Part shown: positions 12,825-24,140 of the stretch, piece after piece
Position numbering within the stretch: the first letter of the stretch is position 1
Layout of the letters: the number at the start of each line of letters is the position of its first letter
Assembly (NCBI RefSeq): GCF_000372725.1
Contig: NW_005200461.1
Location: 29,253-93,252 of the forward strand
Source of the DNA: Emiliania huxleyi CCMP1516
Taxonomy: Eukaryota; Haptophyta; Isochrysidales; Noelaerhabdaceae
Direction of reading: 5' to 3'
Length of the DNA: 64,000 bases
Notes under the pieces: generated by a model
What the model saw: the letters and a program-made list of their open reading frames with translations, nothing else
Told to the model about the DNA's origin: nothing
Database searches by the model: none
Program-made: the position numbers and the translations under genes

Positions 12825-15800
12825 TCACGTCTCGCCAACCTCCGCGTGCTCCGACGGTGAGCCGCCGCCCAGCGTCGCCGCGAGCCGTCTGCACTCCTGC
12901 GGCTCCTCCGCTGCGAGCTGTGCAAAAATGGACCCGCTCAGGCCAGCGATGGCTGCGCGCGAGGGCGGCTCCGAGCCGGCGGCTCCGACCTCGACGGCGA
13001 CGCAGCCGTCGAGGTCGGTTCCTCTCGGAATAAGCGGCGCGAGAGCACCGGCGGGGTGCTGGCCCGGCCCCCCCACGCTCGCTTCGTAGGGGCAAGCGGC
13101 GAGCGGAGGGCGCGCGGCCGGCTGCGGCTTGGCAGTGGCGGCCGACACCGGCTCCGGCAGCGGAGAGGGCGCTGCCGACGGCTCGCCCTCCGCCGGCGGC
13201 GGCGCCAGCTCGGCACCGCCGCCCGCCGCCGCGACGGCCACGAGCTGCACGTGCGCCTGCTCGTAAAACGAGACCGAGACGGTGCCGTCGGCAAACTTCA
13301 GGCGGTAGGGCGTCGTGTCCTGGTCGTCCTGCACGATGGTGGCGCGCTGGCCGTCGCGGGGGTCTCCGCTGCGGCCGATGACCACCTCGTCGCCGACGGA
13401 GGGGCGGGAGCCGCGCCGCACCAGCCGCACCGCCGACTCGGGGTAAAAGTGGCTGCCGAGCGTGCCGTCCGCGAAGCGCAGGATGAATGGCTTGGAGTCG
13501 CGGTCGTCCTGCACCACCTCCGCCTCCTCGCCGCGCCGCGCGTCGCCCCCGTCCTTGAACCCGCCGATGATGACCTCCACGGTGTCGCTCAGCCGCGGCC
13601 GGCCCGGCTTGAGCCGCACGTCGTCGCTGGCGCCGGCCGCCTCGGGCGCGCCGCGGAACTGCTGCACCACATGGCCGAGCCCTCCAAAGAGCCGCTGCAG
13701 CAGGTTGCCCATCGCCTCGCCCGCGGGCGCCTCCTGCCCGCCCGCCGCGGCGACCGCCGCCTGCGCCGCGAGCGCCTCGGTCCGGCGGAGCGCCTCGAAC
13801 CGCTCCGACCAGTGCGTCGCGGCGGACTCCGCCCCAAAGACGAGGCGAGGCACGTCGCCGAACGTCGGAACGGCGGGAGGGGGCTCCGCGCCGGCGGGCT
13901 CCGCGCTGCCGCCCGTCGCCGCGGCGGCGCTGTCGGCGCTGGCGCCGCCCCCTCCGCGGCCGCCTTGCTCCGGAGGGCTGGGCCCGGAGTGCACCGAGGG
14001 CGCGAGCTCTCTGGCGAGCGCGGAGGCGCGCTCCCGCTCGGCCGCCCGCCACGCCGCGCGGGCGTCGGCCGCCGCCTCCTCGGAGAGCGAGCGCCGCCGC
14101 TCCGGCAGCCGCTCCACCGCCGACGCGCGCACCACCAAACCGTGCCCGGGGGCGCAGCTGAAGTATCTCCGCCCGCGCACCTCCCCGTCGTGCAAGCCAA
14201 CCGGCTCGTCGAGGACGACGCCGATCCACGGCCCGCCGCTCGCAAAGTGGACCGACGGCACGACGGCGCGCACCGTCGCGTCGGAGAACCACTCGCCGCC
14301 GCCCTCACCGCCACCGCCCTCGTCGCTGCCGCCCTCGCCACCGCCCTCGCCACCGCCGCCGCCGCCGCCGCCGCCCTCCTGCCGCGGCCGCCGCCGCACC
14401 CTCACGCGGTCTCCCGCGGCGAGATCGGCCGCCCCCCCTCGCCTGCCCGCGGATTCCGCCGGCCTCGCCCGCGCGGCCTCCGGCGCGAGCGCCACGAGCG
14501 TGTGCCCGTCCAGCGCGCCGGCCGGCTCGCCCGTGGCCGGGTCGACTGCCCCGAGGGCGGTGAGCAGGTCCGGCAGACTGAGCGCGCTGATGCCGACGCC
14601 CTGCATCTGCACCACCTGCTCCGCCGAGAGCTCCTGCCCGCTGCTCAGCCTCAGCCCGCCCGGCCCCACACGCAGCACCGCCGTCTCCCCCTTCCCAACC
14701 ACGCTGCTTTCTGCGCGGACCTGGTCGCGCTCCGGCTCGCCGCCACCCTCGCCGCCCCCGCCGGCGGCCCGGGTGGCGCCGCCGCCAGCGGCAGCGCCCG
14801 CGCCCTCGTCGCTCGCCACGGCCGCCGAGCGGCGCAGCGCAAACGCGTCTCTGGCGCGCGCAAGCGGCTCGGCGAGGTCGGGCCGGCGCGTGATCAGGGC
14901 GTCGAAATCGATGCCATGCAGCGGGTGGCTGGAGGCCGCCGTGGGGCCGCCGCCGGCTGGCGGCGGCTTGCCGCAGCAAGCGATGTACACGCCGGTGGTG
15001 GTCGGGCAGCAATCTCCAGTGAGGCCCAGGGCGAAGCAGTCGGCGTGAGAAGCGCACTTCCTGGCGATGGACACGGACGGTGCGGCTGCGTCCTTGTTGC
15101 CGGCAGCCTCGCTCTCGTACAAACGGAGGAGCTCGGCGAGAGGCGCGGCAGCCGATGGCGGCGCCCCCCCCCAGAGCAGGAACTTGGCGGGCTGGACCGC
15201 CGCCCGTGAGGCGAGCAGCCGGAGGGCGCCGCGGTACGGCGCGAGCGCCACCTGCGAGTCGTCCGACGCCTCGTCCGACGCCTCGTCCGACGCCTCGTCC
15301 TGCTGCCTGCCTGCCTGCCCCTGCCCCTCCTGCCCCTTGCGCTGCGCCTGCCGCTGCTGCCGGCGCTGGGATCGCTGCTGCGCCGCCGCCTGCTCCTGCG
15401 CCCTTTCCCGCACGTGGCCGGCGAGGTGCTCGGCGAGGTGCGCCTTGGTGTTGGACCCGGCCGGCTCGTCCCCAAAGACGCCGGCGCGCTGCGCCGCGGT
15501 CGGCAGCGCGCAGCTGCCCAGAAGGTCGGAGGGGCGGGGCAGCCGGGCGGCCCGCGCCGCCTCGCCGCCCGTCAGCTTGGTCTCGGCAGCTCGGAGCGCG
15601 ATGCCGCCGGCCACCTCAGCGCGCGCCGCCGCGGTCGCCGCCACGCCCTCCCCCGCCGCAGCCTCCTCTGTTGCAGCCTCGGCCGCCTCCCCCGCCTCCG
15701 CCTCCGCCTCCGCCTCCGCCTCCGCCTCCGCCTCCGCCTCCGCCGCCGCCTCCGCCTCTGCCGCCGCCTCTGCCGCCGCCTCCGCCTGAGCCGCCGCCGC

Positions 15801-16901
15801 CTCCGCCGCCGCCTCCACCTCCTCCGCCGCCGACACGGCCTCGCCCTCCTCCAGGCCGGGGCGGAGCGAGGCGAGGATCCACTCCTCCTGCTCGTCCGCC
15901 GCGCCGCCGCCGCGGCTCTCCCTCCCCTCGACGCCGCCCTCGCCGCCGTGACCCTCGACGCCGCCCTCGCCGCCGTACGACCCGAACGAGGGCCGCTCAA
16001 AGAGCGAGGCGTTGTGCAGCCCTAGCGCGAGCGGGAGCGGGTGCGCCTCCGTGGTGAAGACGTACTTGCCGTGCGTGTACACGGCGTCGTCCGGGTCAAA
16101 GAGCAGGTACAAGTACCTGTGCGCGCGCGGTTGGGGGTGGCGTGGTGGCGCGTGGTGGCGGCGGAGGGCTTGGGTTGGGGAGGGCTTGGGGTGGGGAGGG
16201 CTTGGGTTGGGGAGGGCTTGGGTTGGGGGAGGGCTTGGGCGGTGGAGGGGGAGCACTTGAGCGTCTCGGAGAGGAAGAAGGACTCCATCGTGTCCTCGGC
16301 TGTCCGGTTCACCACGTCAGAGAGGGCGGCGACGCCGCACGGCACCACGAGAGCCTGGAGCGACCGCAGGACGTCGGCGCCGGCGCGGAGCCACTCGCTG
16401 CCTCCGGTGGCGCGGTGCGCGTAGAAGAGCGACTCGGCGTGCTCCGGCCGAAGGGGGTACCCCGTCTGCCCCTGCTGCACCTCGAGGTTGACCAGGTTGA
16501 AGCCCTCCGGGTGTACGCCCAGGTGGCGCCTATTCACACCTCCTATTCACACCTCCTATTCACACCTCCTATTCACACCTCCTATTCACGCCCAGGTGGC
16601 GCCAGAGCGTGTGGAAGGCGCGCAGCGTGTCGACCGCCGGCTCGAGGTCGCCGACCATCACCTGCATGGGAGGTGTGAATAGGAGGTGTGAATAGGAGGT
16701 GTGAATGGGAGGTGTGAATAGCACCGACCATCACCTGCATCCCCGGCCAAAAGCACCTGCGCACGGGATAGGTGGGGTAAGGTAAACTTCTCCACACACA
16801 CGAGGTGGTGGGGCAAGGGCCAGGCGACCCTCGCGTCTCCACGTCTGACGACAGGAGCCCCACGGCATTCAAAGTGCAAGGCCCAGTGCGCGTTGGTGAG
16901 C

Positions 16902-16982
<81 letters not shown>

Positions 16983-18411
16983 ACGGGACCGAAGGCGGCG
17001 CCGCCCCGGGTGGAGGCCGCGTGCGGGCCGGGGCGGCGGCGCACTGCAACGAGTTGAAGAGCGGCGAGGTGACCGCGGTCGTCGACGTGTGCACGTCGAT
17101 GTACCACGCGCCGTGCTTGAGGTGGCGGCCGGCGGCGCGGTAGGCGTCGTGGAAGGCGGCCAGGTACTCTGCGCCGCCGAGGAGCATGTGCGCCTTGAGC
17201 AGTCAGTCAGTCAGTGTTACACACGTCCTAGCATGGACGACGGGGCACACGCACTCGCGGAACACAGGGGGCATTACACACGAGGCGTTGTTTGTGTGCG
17301 TTCTCAGGGAAAGGCATCACCTTGAGCATGTACTCGTAAAAGGAGTCGATGCCGCGCCCCACCCCCGCGTCGGGCTGCGTCCACGCCCCCGTCCGCAGGT
17401 CGACGTGCGCGCCGAGCAGGTCGTGCTGCGACCGGTGCCGCCAGATGGCCCTCGCGGCGCGGAGCGCGGCGTCCTATTCACACCTCCTATTCACACCTCC
17501 TATTCACACCCCAGATGGCCCGCGCGGCGCGGAGCGCGGCGTCCTCGAAGCGGCGGTCGCCCGTCAGCCGCGAGAGCGCGCCGAACTCGAGGGCGAGCGT
17601 GCCTGCGGTGGGGCGCGGCGCCGTGCGACCCGTGCGGTGTGCAATGCGGGCGGTGCGGGCGGTGCGGGCGGTGCGGGCGGTGCGGGCGGTGCGGGCGGTG
17701 CGGGCGAGGAGGGCGAGGAGGGCGAGGAGGGCGAGGAGGGCGAGGAGGGCGAGGAGGGCGAGGAGGGCGAGGCGCCGGCGGCGGCGGTGCAGGTGATGGT
17801 CGACTCGGTGGGAGAGACGCCGTCGCGCAGGTGGATCGAGCCGTACGGGATGCCGGAGGGCGTGTCGAGCGCGGGCAGCAGCCGCTCGGCCAGGTCGAGC
17901 GCGAGGAGCAGCAGGCCGCCGTGCGGATCGTACGGCGCCTCCATCAGGCGCAACTGCGGGTCGGCGGCCAGCAGGTGGGCCGAGAGCAGGCCGCCGAGCG
18001 CGCGGATGGTCGTCTCGAAGAGGGAGACCGTCTCGTCCACGTCGAAGGAGAGGTGCTCCACCACCCACCACACACGCGCCTCAAACTCGGTGCGGTTCCC
18101 GAGCAGCGCGAGCGCGTCGAGGGTGTCGACCAGCGTGAGCGAGAAGCTGCCCCACCCGTCCTTGCCCGTGCACGAGAGAGGCAGCAGCACGTCGGCCGGG
18201 AACGCGTTTGCCATGTAGCTGTCGTACCCGTGGTGGAAGAGCGCTCGCACCTGCTGGCGGAGGGCGGCGGGCTGACGGAGCGGCGGCAACCGCAAAGGCG
18301 TCTGCGGAGCGGAGCGATCGCCTCCTCGCGAAGCGAGACCCGCTCCTCGCGCGTCATCATCTCGGGCAGAGCCGCATGCTGGAGCAGGAGGAGCGGCAGC
18401 ATCAGCGGCAT
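12825..18411 (-). CDS. ER-type GH47 alpha-mannosidase (EDEM-like) with CAP-Gly-containing C-terminal extension
   Basis: Exons (minus): 18411-18322, 18250-17776, 17602-17544, 17473-17321, 17193-17045, 16756-16735, 16661-16603, 16529-16257, 16116-12825; phases agree (1,523 aa). The start gives a signal peptide ([17 protein letters not shown]). GH47 motifs run in order: [69 protein letters not shown], and YLYLLFD then FTTEAH. The family trims mannose from misfolded glycoproteins in the ER. The last exon adds about 1,000 residues: Ala/Glu-rich repeats, a Cys cluster (CASHADC...GDCCPT...CC), a CAP-Gly-like module ([19 protein letters not shown], about 14105-14245) and two SH3-like repeats (VVQDD.D..P..L.FADG, about 13245-13600). 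One intron uses a GA donor, three GC. The GH47 core is secure; whether the extension is one polypeptide is less so. Confidence 0.8.
16530..16602 (-). other. Intron made of TATTCACACCTCC repeats (GC-AG)
   Basis: The plus strand shows four TATTCACACCTCC units plus a partial (16531-16587) between two exact copies of ACGCCCAGGTGGCGCC (16515-16530 and 16588-16603). Splicing GC...AG restores [14 protein letters not shown], the expected GH47 sequence. One copy of the duplication is lost with the intron. Confidence 0.8.
16662..16734 (-). other. Intron made of the same repeat, opposite orientation (GT-AG)
   Basis: Here the plus strand reads GGAGGTGTGAATA units (16668-16723), the reverse complement of the neighbouring intron's repeat. 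It lies between exact copies of CCGACCATCACCTGCAT (16651-16667 and 16724-16740). Splicing at ATGCAG/GTGATG on both sides restores [16 protein letters not shown]. Confidence 0.8.
16757..17044 (-). other. GT-AG intron carrying a long (GT)n tract
   Basis: A pure GT run at about 16901-16981 lies in this 288-nt intron of the mannosidase gene. Splicing joins FNSLQ to CFWPGMQ. Confidence 0.8.
17474..17543 (-). other. Intron made of the same repeat (apparent GA-AG)
   Basis: Two to three TATTCACACCTCC units (17476-17510) lie between 35-bp copies of exon sequence (17441-17475 and 17511-17545, one mismatch). The only split that keeps frame and family spacing ([18 protein letters not shown]) uses GAG/GACGCC as donor and AATAG/GAC as acceptor. 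Confidence 0.65.
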
Positions 18412-18596
18412 CTTTGCGTGCACGCCACGTGCGCCCTTACCCGGGAATGCGCTGGTTCGCACCGGGTCAAAAAGAAATAAGCCGCGGATATTTTTTCTTT
18501 TTCCTCCACGAGATTCCTTTGTGGAGTGAAGCGAAGCCCCCAAGGCGATCCACCTCGAGAACCTCGAGAGAGAGCGTTCGGGCGGACCGCCTGCAA
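18412..18596. promoter_or_regulatory. Short divergent intergenic region
   Basis: This 185-bp spacer separates the mannosidase start (minus, 18411) from the start chosen for the plus gene (18597). It contains a run of A/T patches (18465-18510, including CAAAAAGAAATAAGCCGCGG and TTTTTTCTTTTTCC) in otherwise GC-rich DNA. A shared bidirectional promoter is inferred. Confidence 0.35.
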
Positions 18597-19355
18597 ATGC
18601 TCTTGCTGCTCTCGCCCGGGTGTGGTCGCGCCGCGCCGAGAACCCGCGCGGCGAGGCTGCTGGTCGGGCAGGCCGAGCCGCTGTCCGAGGCGGAGGCGAG
18701 GGCGCTCTGGCTGGCGAGGCAGGGCACGCCCTCCTCGCAGCGCCCGGTCGCCGCCGCGACTGCCGATGGGCCGGCGTCGGAGGCCTGCCATCGCGAGCGA
18801 AGCGCGGCGAGGAGGCGCATGCTCGACGCGATGGGCGGGCCGGAGGTCTATCGACACGGCGCAGAGCGCACCGGCTATGCTGGCTTTGGCGGCTACAACG
18901 ACGACTACTACGGATACGGGCCGCCTCCAGCCCGCGACCTCGAGCCGCAGAAGCTGGACCTGCTCACTGGCCGCCCGGTAACGGACGAGGGGGCATACGA
19001 GGGCCAAGGCTTTGACGGCAGGTCAGACGGGTGGAGGCGGCGCGCCGAAGCCGTGAGCCCGATAGCTCCAAGCCCTGCGGACACGCTGCGCTCGCCCTCT
19101 GCCGGCGCGCGGCCGGCCCAGGCCTTCAGCTACGACCTCTCTTACGATGAGGCCGACTACGCCGTGCACGCCGACCACGATGAGGCCGTGGTCGGAGGGC
19201 GGCACCTCGATGGAGCCGACGAGGCGCTGCCCGCCGAGCTGCTTGCGCTTCGGGAGGAGCTTTTTGCGCTGCGAGACCCGCCCCCACCGCAGGAGCTGCT
19301 AGAGCGGCAGGAGGACGCCCTCCTCGACGCCCTCCGGCACACCCTAGAAGAGTAG
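18597..19355 (+). CDS. Unknown protein, about 252 aa
   Basis: The open frame starts at MLLLLSPGCGRAAPRTRAAR, a possible N-terminal targeting segment; an in-frame ATG also exists upstream at 18414. The middle is rich in Tyr/Gly (GYAGFGGYNDDYYGYG) and acidic residues (DLSYDEADYAVHADHDEA). The C-terminus is a predicted helix (ELLALREELFALRD...ELLERQEDALLDALRHTLEE). No known domain was recognised. The composition is unlike the low-complexity shadow frames nearby, which is why I accept it. It is head-to-head with the mannosidase gene. Confidence 0.5.
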   Translation: MLLLLSPGCGRAAPRTRAARLLVGQAEPLSEAEARALWLARQGTPSSQRPVAAATADGPASEACHRERSAARRRMLDAMGGPEVYRHGAERTGYAGFGGYNDDYYGYGPPPARDLEPQKLDLLTGRPVTDEGAYEGQGFDGRSDGWRRRAEAVSPIAPSPADTLRSPSAGARPAQAFSYDLSYDEADYAVHADHDEAVVGGRHLDGADEALPAELLALREELFALRDPPPPQELLERQEDALLDALRHTLEE

Positions 19356-22300
19356 AGCGCATGGCGGCAGACTCTCCGTGCTGTGCGTGCGTGTGGGCCG
19401 TCGTGTCTATAGGACGATGAGCTCCGTTTTTGTCCCGCTTCCCAAGCCGCTTGCGTGTATGTGTGAGCAGCTACGAGCCCGGGCCCCGGGGAGAGAAGAG
19501 TCCACATTGGGCTTTTTGGCCAAAAAGCAAAAAGCAAAATCGACCACTGAAAATCCCGGTAGGGTCGCGCTTAACGGCACCCCCGCGCGGTGCCGAGCGG
19601 CCCAGGGCCGGCCAAGGGACTAAACTGGACGGGACCGTGACCGGTTTGTAGTAGTCTACCCCCCAAAACGATTTCTGACCTCTCCCGTGGCCCCGGCGGG
19701 CCCCGGCGGAGGTCCGGCGCGGCGCTCCAAATCCGCACTTCGCGAGCTTCTACGGGAGTTCACGCGGCCTCTCCGCCTCGTGAGGCACACCCCACACTCA
19801 CCACGAGCCCTGTGACTGTGCGCGGATCTTTGGCCGCGGCGTCCGGAGCTTTGGTTGTCGAATATCGGCCGCCAGCTAGGCCATCGAGCGAACGTGTCCG
19901 GAAAGGCTCTCGGACGGGTCCGGCAGCGGTGCCATGGACCCAGAAGCTCGCCCCGGCGGAGCACTCACGGCTCGACCCCCGCCCCTGGCCACCCAGACGT
20001 GCCCCCGGACCGCCGCAGGAGCGCCGACAGCGGCGATGGTGCTCCGCGACGACGCCCTTCCGACGAAGCCGGATCTGGCGGGCGACTGGCCGGCGGAGCC
20101 CGGCGCCTGAGGACGAGGATGGCCGTAATGGAGCGGGATGAGCTCTGGGAGGTACAGTGTTAGTGTATATATTGTAGTAACAGACCGTGTGCACAATATG
20201 TCTCAATCTAGCTAAGCCTGGGTAGGCGATGCCGAGGCCGTACAGCAGCTTGATGGTCGGCTTCGCCGGCGTGCGTCGCCGCCGCCGCGCCGGCCGCCGC
20301 CGGGGCCCCGGTTTGGACTGTGTTTGGGGTGGAGGAGGGGTCCGATGGGCGGCGTGATGGTAGTTTATGGCCCTCCAATCACCCACTCACTGCCACCGGC
20401 CGTAGGGGCCTCACGGACGTCGCAGTTTATTATTTCAAAGGTCCTGCCGTCGCTCAGTCCGAACACCTCACTCTGGCTAGTTCCATTTCACTCTGACACG
20501 CTAATCTTGAAAACGTCCAACGGAGCTCCGTGTTGCTCCCAGCGCCCTCCCCCGCGCTTCCTGCGACCCTAGCCGATGGTACTAGCATGGGAGGTCATCT
20601 GGCTACCGCGAGAGCGACCCAACTCGTCGACATCGTCCGATGATGGTGCCTCAAAGTCAGCCTTCGGAGGCTATCGTGGGGTCGAGCCGGCAGTAGCCGT
20701 GACATGTGGTTCCACGAAAAAACTCTGACATTTTACGAACTCCTTGGCGACGCGCGCGCCGCGTCGCCAAGGCTCAGCGACCTCGGTCGTACAATCGGCC
20801 GGCTGCGCGGGTTTTCGGCGAGTTTCCCGCGCACCGGCCACGACGGACCAAACAGACCAAAAATCGCGACGCTCGCGCGCAAAAATCAGCACAGAATCAA
20901 CGCTCACGACGCTCTCGATGATCTCGATGATTCGAGGATTTGAGGATGGTGAGGGGTGAGGGTGAGGTGTGCCCCCCCCCTCCCCCCCCGCCCGGCCTCG
21001 AACCCGCAGCCAACCGGCCCGAAGGCGAACCTCTGACCGCTACGCCAGCCACCAATGCACAAACCTCGACGCCACAAATTTCTGAACCCCATACACCCAT
21101 GCACTCAGCTCACAATCAGCACCCTACACAGTATGATTCCCGCGCGTCTCGCGCCCCAACTGACAACTCACCATTGTCCCTCGGACACCACTCTCCAGCC
21201 GCGCTACTAGTACTTTCGCCCACCCACCGCTCTCGCATGACATCTCGACAATCCTCATCTCTGGGCCCAGACTCCTAACCACTTCCCCTGCTCGCCCAGG
21301 ACCACGAAGCGCCGCCCGCGCGCCCATTGACCCCCCAATCAACCCACGCTGTCCCTCAATCGCCACCCGCCAGATGTACTGCCCTCGCCCACCCAATACT
21401 CTCACCCTCCTAACCCGGACAGTCCAGGTACAGGAAAAGCGGGGAGCGGGGCCCGATCCAAGGAGCACCCCGTCGGCCCGGGAGGGCTGTGAATTTCGGC
21501 GCGGGCGGAAGGCTGCCTGCAGACGCTCAGCCCCCGGCTGAGCTGCCGAATCCTCCCGGCTAATCCCCTGACTTGCCGCCTGAAACGGGACAACATTACA
21601 CCACCTCACACACACTCCCCCCTCAGGGCTAAGCAGTGCGCAAGTCCACCCGAACTCTAGGCGAGGCGTCGACCACTCCTTCGGAATAGCTCTGTCAGTG
21701 GCTGCACTAGACGCCCAGTGATGGCGCGCGGCGCGGGCGGATGACTGGAAGAGAAAATGCGGAGATGCTAGCTCGCAGGTAGATGTGCTCAGCCAAGGGT
21801 AGGGGATGAGGGGATGTGTCAGTGTGAGGGGTGCACCAACCGCAGAGCGTTGTGTTTTGCCTTTGAAAACTGAACAGTTTTTTTACATGTGGTTCCACCA
21901 CCCCTCGTAGGCTTTGCCTCTGACCGTCACCGTTCCCAGGCTGCCTAACTAATGGGATGCAATCGACGGCCTGTCGAGGCACCGCGAACAAACACTAGAC
22001 GCACAACTCGGCGCGCGTGCTCGAGTAAAATCGACTTCAGCAAAATTTTAGATACTTTCTCGCACGACACTGAGCACGGGACTAGCGGCGCACTGGCACG
22101 TACACGAGAAAAGAATTTTATAACAACTCCCTCTCTACTCGTGCCGAGCTCGCGTGTCCAAAAGCTGGTTAGCCACCACGAGAGTACGCACGCCACGTAG
22201 CCCAGGTCTTGAAAGCACGGCTGGTGAGGCGCGCAGCCAAAAAAGGTCGCGTCGGTCCTGTTCAGGGTTGGCCGCCACGGCGCGAGGCAAGCCGAATTTA

Positions 22301-22425
22301 AGATTTGAAGGCGGCGCGGCCGTGAGCTCTTGAAAATGTGTGTACGCGGACAGCTGTCTTGCGAAAACGCGCTCCAGGTCACTGGCACCCTACCCAGCCC
22401 GTGTCCCGAATCCAGGTTGCAACAT
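19356..22425. other. About 3 kb without a recognised gene
   Basis: Several GC-driven open frames exist but none has domain signal. Features seen: a 13-bp stem hairpin around 20742-20772; C-rich runs at 20972-20990; a degenerate tRNA-like block at about 20994-21057 (minus) with A-box- and B-box-like words but no cloverleaf; and the word ACATGTGGTTCCAC at 20702 and again near 21885. Confidence 0.4.
20742..20772. repeat. 13-bp stem hairpin
   Basis: CCTTGGCGACGCG (20742-20754) and CGCGTCGCCAAGG (20760-20772) are perfect reverse complements around a 5-nt loop. No T-tract follows, so it is not an obvious terminator. Confidence 0.7.
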
Positions 22426-24140
22426 ATGGCCTGCGCTAAGCGCGCCCGCACCGGCGGCGGCGGCGAGGCGGACGAGGAGCCCGTGCCGGTCGCGGATGGC
22501 TTCGAGGCGCCCCTCTTTGGCGCGCGCATCGTCGGCCAGGTCACCACGCTGGCGCTCGAGGGCGAGGACGGCCCTCTATCGTCGGTCCGGCTGGCGTCGC
22601 GAGCGACCACGCGGGCGCCTGGTACGTCGCGACTAAGGACTCGCTGCTGCACGTCTCGGCGGCCGGGCGCGTGCGCCGCGTAGCAGCCTTGCCGGCAAGT
22701 GAGGCCTACACCGTTGCCGCCAGCCCAGACGGGAGCGCTGTGTTTGTGGCGGACTTCAGCAACGACAAGATCCGGCGGGTGGAGGTGACGACTGGCGAGG
22801 TGACCACGCTCGCGGGCAGCGGCGAAGAAGGCGGCGCCGATGGCGTGGGCGACGCGGCGGAGTTCGACGAACCAGCTGGCATCGCCATCAGCCCAGACGG
22901 CGGCGCACTGTTTGTGGCAGACTGCGGCGACAACCACAAGATCCGGCGGGTTGAGGTGGCGACGGGAGAGGTGACGAGTATCGCGGGCAGCGGCGGTGGT
23001 GGCGACGTGGATGGCGTGGGCGACGCGGCGCAGTTCTACAATCCAGCTGGCCTCGCCATCAGCCCAGACGGCGGCGCGCTGTTTGTGGCGGACCAATGCA
23101 GCCACAAGATCCGGCGGGTTGAGGTGGCGACGGGCGCTGTGACAACGGTCGCGGGCAGCGGCGAGAATGGCGACGCGGATGGCGTGGGCGACGCGGCGCA
23201 GTTCTGCGGCCCAACTGGCATCGCTGTCATCCCAGACGGCGGCGCGCTGTTTGTGGCGGACCTCGACAACCACAAGATCCGGCGGGTTGAGGTGGCGACT
23301 GGCGCGGTGACCACGCTCGCGGGCAGTGGCACAGAGGGCAGCGCTGACGGCGTGGGCGACGCGGCGGGGTTCGCCAGCCCAGAAGAAGTCGCCATCAGCT
23401 CCGACGGCAGCACGCTGTCGGTCGGTTCGGAAGGTGGCCTCCGCCAGGTCTGCGTGGCGGCGCCTCCTCCGCCTCCCTCCTTTGCCCCGATCGTCGTTCC
23501 GCCCTCCACCTTCTCCGCCGACATGGGCAAGATGTGCGGCGACGCCACCCTGCCAGAGGGCAAAGTCACCTTCCTGGTCGGCGACCATTTGGAGAGATAC
23601 GAGCACGTCAGCAAGAACATGCTCTGCGTTCGGTCCCCGGTCTTTCGGACCATGTTTGGCACCGGCATGAAGGAGCGCGACGCCGCCGAGGTCACGGTGT
23701 CCAACACCGACCTCGCCAGCTTCACCGCCCTCGTCCGCTACCTCCTCACCGACCAGTTCGACCTCGGCGAGGAGCAGGGCGGCAGGGCGCAGCGCGCGCT
23801 CGACCTGCGGGAGCTGGTGCAGATGTACCAGGTGCCGCGCCTCGAGCTGCTCTGCGCGCAGGCGCTGCAGGAGAGCGTCGCGCCGGCGACCGCCGTGCCG
23901 CTGCTGGAGGCGGCGCACACGCTGGGCGACGGGCGGCTCCTCGCGCAGTGCCGCCGTTTCGTGGCCGACCACGCCGCAGAGGTGCGGGCGAGCGGCGGCG
24001 TGGAGCAGCTGCGCGACTTTGGCGTGGCCAAGGGGCTGCTCGGCGACGCGCTCGACCAGGTGGCGGAGCTGAAGGGGACGGTGGCGGCGCGCGACGTGGA
24101 GCTCGAGAAGATCCGGGCTGAGGTGGCCGAGCGGGCATGA
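22426..24140 (+). CDS. NHL-repeat / BTB domain protein (one frame change near the start)
   Basis: The main open frame runs to the stop at 24140. It holds about five NHL-type beta-propeller repeats of some 55 residues (NDKIRRVEV, GEVTTLAGSG, ADGVGDAAEF, PAGIAISPDGGALFVAD). These are followed by a BTB/POZ domain (VTFLVGDHLERYEHVSKNML, SPVFRTMFGTGM, VRYLLTDQFDL) and a BACK-like helical tail ending in LEKIRAEVAERA. The upstream ATG at 22426 gives MACAKRARTGGGGEADEEP, then GARIVGQVTTLALEGEDG, which fits the first repeat, but a one-base frame change at about 22570-22590 separates it from the long frame. This may be an assembly error or an unrecognised small intron. BTB proteins commonly act as Cullin-3 adaptors; here that role is inference. 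Confidence 0.75.

Noticed and set aside
13056-15209. 717-codon plus-strand open frame
   Set aside because: Antisense shadow of the mannosidase last exon, Arg/Pro/Ala-rich with no domain.
17487-18218. GGCGAGGAG/GCGGGCGGT repeat as a coding Gly/Glu-rich domain
   Set aside because: It lies in the GC-AG intron 17603-17775; removing it joins CTAAAG to TLALEFGA as in other GH47 proteins.
19760-20386. 208-codon minus-strand open frame
   Set aside because: Arg/Pro-rich, no domain; the phrase TIKLLYGLGIAYPG looks protein-like but is isolated and has no supporting exons.
20994-21057. tRNA-like block on the minus strand with A-box- and B-box-like words
   Set aside because: The T-stem and acceptor stem do not pair, so no cloverleaf forms. 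At most it is a tRNA-derived relic.
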